Below are positions 33,467-34,847 of a stretch of 34,847 nt of DNA, piece after piece. The stretch spans positions 1 through 34,847 of the forward strand of contig JAFZGC010000046.1 in assembly GCA_017555595.1 (NCBI GenBank), in the 5' to 3' direction. The first letter of the stretch is position 1, and each line of letters starts with the position of its first letter. Position numbers and translations under genes: made by a program. The notes under the pieces were generated by a model that was not told where the DNA came from, ran no database searches, and saw only the letters and a list, made by a program, of their open reading frames with translations. This DNA comes from Paludibacteraceae bacterium (GTDB lineage: Bacteria > Bacteroidota > Bacteroidia > Bacteroidales > Paludibacteraceae).

Positions 33467-33498
33467 AAAGGCTTGCACACATACATGCGCAAGCCTTT
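33467..33498 (-). terminator. Rho-independent terminator after rubrerythrin
   Basis: AAAGGCTTGC (33467-33476) and GCAAGCCTTT (33489-33498) form a 10-bp stem with a 12-base loop. On the minus strand the second arm runs into TTTTACATTT. It begins 10 bases past the rubrerythrin stop. Confidence 0.85.
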
Positions 33499-33508
33499 AA
33501 ATAATTGA

Positions 33509-34045
33509 TTAGAAGTTGTTTTGTTGCAATTGGAAGTATGCTTGTGGGTGTTTACATACTGGGCAAACCACAGGAGCTTCTTGACCAACATACAAGTGAC
33601 CACAGTTGCGGCATTGCCAGATAGCATCACCATCGCGGCTGAACACAAGCTTATCCTCGATATTCTTGAGGAGCTTGAGGTAGCGCTCTTCGTGTGCTTT
33701 CTCTACAGCAGCCACACCTTCCATCATGATTGCGATCTCCTCGAAACCTTCTTCGCGAGCCTCAGCTGCCATACGTGGGTACATGTCTGTCCACTCTTCG
33801 TTCTCACCCATAGCACCATCTTTGAGGTTCTCTAGGGTAGAGCCAATACCGTGGATAAGTTTGAACCAAAGTTTAGCGTGCTCTTTCTCTTGCGCAGCAG
33901 TCTCCTCGAAGAGAGCTGCTATTTGCTCATAGCCATCTTTCTTAGCTTTGCTTGCATAATAAGTGTACTTGTTGCGAGCCATAGACTCACCTGCGAATGC
34001 CTCCCATAGGTTGGCTTCTGTCTTTGTGCCTTTAAGATCTTTCAT
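33509..34045 (-). CDS. rbr: Rubrerythrin
   Basis: This non-haem iron protein reduces hydrogen peroxide in the cytoplasm of anaerobes. It has 178 residues. The N-terminal ferritin-like four-helix domain shows the di-iron glutamates in [27 protein letters not shown] and [14 protein letters not shown]. The C-terminal rubredoxin-type iron site has [10 protein letters not shown] and [11 protein letters not shown]. It has its own promoter (34097-34127) and terminator (33467-33498), so it is a single-gene unit. It points to an anaerobe or microaerobe that faces oxidative stress. Confidence 0.97.
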   Translation of the reverse strand: MKDLKGTKTEANLWEAFAGESMARNKYTYYASKAKKDGYEQIAALFEETAAQEKEHAKLWFKLIHGIGSTLENLKDGAMGENEEWTDMYPRMAAEAREEGFEEIAIMMEGVAAVEKAHEERYLKLLKNIEDKLVFSRDGDAIWQCRNCGHLYVGQEAPVVCPVCKHPQAYFQLQQNNF

Positions 34046-34096
34046 ATTCGTAGTTATTTAAAAAGTTGTTTACATTATCGGATACTATATCGGGTG

Positions 34097-34127
34097 CAAA
34101 GGTAGTATTTTTTTTTGAAATATGCAA
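34097..34127 (-). promoter_or_regulatory. Bacteroidota-type promoter for rubrerythrin
   Basis: On the minus strand TTG (34127-34125), 20 bases, TACCTTTG (34104-34097). The ATG is about 52 bases downstream. Confidence 0.85.
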
Positions 34128-34184
34128 GAAATATGCCAATTTTATGAGAAATAGATAGGAAAGGATAACCATATTCCATAGCAC

Positions 34185-34217
34185 CTACCGTTTGTATACC
34201 ATTAGTATACCGTTGGT
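34185..34217. repeat. Three 11-bp tandem repeats upstream of rubrerythrin
   Basis: Units are CTACCGTTTGT, ATACCATTAGT and ATACCGTTGGT, and the T/A alternation continues after them. The TACCGT core and 11-bp period match the array in the TonB receptor leader. It sits about 58 bases upstream of the -33 box. Confidence 0.7.
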
Positions 34218-34234
34218 ATATAATATAATATAGT

Positions 34235-34334
34235 AATGCCGTATCTTCGGCATTGTCCTAGTTTTGAGCCGAACAATCGCTTGCGATTAATCGTTCGAGC
34301 CTATTAGGCGAGATAAGACGATTGTGCCGAACTC
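34235..34334. other. Palindrome-rich intergenic element between fic and rubrerythrin
   Basis: AATGCCG/CGGCATT (34235-34254) forms a hairpin. Next to it, ACAATCG (34273-34279) can pair with CGATTGT (34319-34325), or AATCGC (34275-34280) with GCGATT (34283-34288). GCCTATTAGGC and CGATTAATCG are further palindromes. The whole 34046-34387 gap has no credible gene. On the minus strand this is downstream of fic, so it may act as a terminator or a structured 3' region. Confidence 0.5.
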
Positions 34335-34387
34335 AGCAGTGGTGACTATCACATAAATAATCAAATATGCACTGATTAATCTATTCT

Positions 34388-34847
34388 TTAAGCAAAGGAG
34401 AAATTCAGTCGAGCTATTTCTGCATCACTATAAGCATTAGCCTTTTGTAAGAATGATTTTGCAGTTTCAAAATCAGCACATGGGATACTTGCACTAAATT
34501 GCTGCAAACGCTTCATTACCGTAACATAAGTATCAGGGATAGCGTTGCGACTTAATTTGCGCAATGCCAACAGATAATTTTCTCGATATATAGTAGGAAC
34601 AATAATTCGTGCAGTATCCGTAGCACTAAGTTCGGCATTCATCATGATACGCGCGATACGACCATTACCATCTACAAAGGGGTGTACCTCACTACACAGA
34701 AACATTATGAAAATGGCACGCGCCAAAGGTGATGAGAGATTGCGATAATAGCGAAATCCATATCGTATGGTACCTTCAACTAATTCTGGTGCAACGAATA
34801 CGGTATCACCTGCTTGATTAGCACGTTGCTTAAACATACCCGGTGTA
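34388..34847 (-). CDS. Fic family protein, C-terminal part (cut by window edge)
   Basis: Only the last 153 or so codons are present; the frame is open to the window edge and its first internal Met is at 34837. The Fic core HPFVDGNGRIAR (HxFx(D/E)GNGRxxR) is intact, preceded by TIRYGFRYYRNLSSPLARAI and followed by IMMNAELSATDTARIIVPTI. Fic enzymes mostly transfer AMP from ATP to a hydroxyl side chain of a target protein, and some are part of toxin-antitoxin pairs. The upstream part, which would hold any inhibitory helix or antitoxin gene, is outside the window. No antitoxin is seen downstream. The catalytic His and the anion-binding loop look complete, so it is probably active. Confidence 0.93.
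   Translation of the reverse strand, partial: TPGMFKQRANQAGDTVFVAPELVEGTIRYGFRYYRNLSSPLARAIFIMFLCSEVHPFVDGNGRIARIMMNAELSATDTARIIVPTIYRENYLLALRKLSRNAIPDTYVTVMKRLQQFSASIPCADFETAKSFLQKANAYSDAEIARLNFSFA

Noticed and set aside
34263..34334. tRNA-like sequence (contains GTTCGAGCC, similar to a T-loop)
   Set aside because: No acceptor stem, anticodon arm or consistent cloverleaf could be drawn; the stems fit palindromic repeats better.
34388..34847. Fic as a toxin of a toxin-antitoxin pair
   Set aside because: The gene's 5' part and upstream neighbour are outside the window, and nothing antitoxin-like lies downstream, so this cannot be claimed.

Overview
The window looks like a chromosomal segment of a Bacteroidales bacterium (Bacteroidota). 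The evidence is seven promoters of the Bacteroidota type, all TTG-N20-TAnnTTTG, near absence of Shine-Dalgarno sequences, several Omp28-type and BIG2 lipoproteins, a type IX secretion (T9SS) component of the PorE type with a candidate T9SS cargo protein, and a TonB receptor with a carboxypeptidase-regulatory-like N-terminus. Both ends cut through genes. I see no rRNA, tRNA, insertion sequence, prophage or CRISPR array.

Region 1 (1-7307, minus strand) is one tightly packed operon driven by a promoter at 7277-7307. Its order is a TlpA-like thioredoxin, an outer-membrane beta-barrel (DUF6029-like), an Omp28-type lipoprotein, a small secreted protein with a T9SS-like C-terminus, and three more Omp28-type proteins, two of them with BIG2 domains and the last cut by the window edge. 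Five of the seven products carry a CxxC motif. This makes it a candidate extracytoplasmic thiol-redox system, and it is the most interesting part of the window.

Region 2 (7336-16226, minus strand) is a long candidate operon: a small membrane protein, porE, thyA, folA, an S9 peptidase lipoprotein, fabG, glyA and rlmN. ThyA, FolA and GlyA together make up the complete thymidylate/folate cycle. rlmN carries an unusual in-frame repeat-derived insertion.

Region 3 (16228-19922) is a divergent pair: a TonB-dependent receptor (minus) and a regulator joining ScdA-like, hemerythrin-like and LuxR domains (plus). Between them lie two promoters and a 24-bp inverted repeat. The receptor has a long leader containing five 11-bp tandem repeats.

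Region 4 (19952-26763, plus) starts with bactofilin and DUF1015 genes, then OmpH/Skp, an undecaprenyl-phosphate sugar transferase, a Wzi/RemB-like outer-membrane protein and a GT2 glycosyltransferase. It is an envelope and exopolysaccharide module.

Region 5 (26782-31549, plus) is the rimP-nusA-infB translation/transcription operon, with a leader hairpin and a possible 16-codon leader peptide.

Region 6 (31636-34847, minus) holds a Na/Pi cotransporter, rubrerythrin and the 3' part of a Fic gene. Its intergenic DNA contains tandem repeats with 10-11 bp period and palindromes. Similar helical-period arrays recur at several places in the window.
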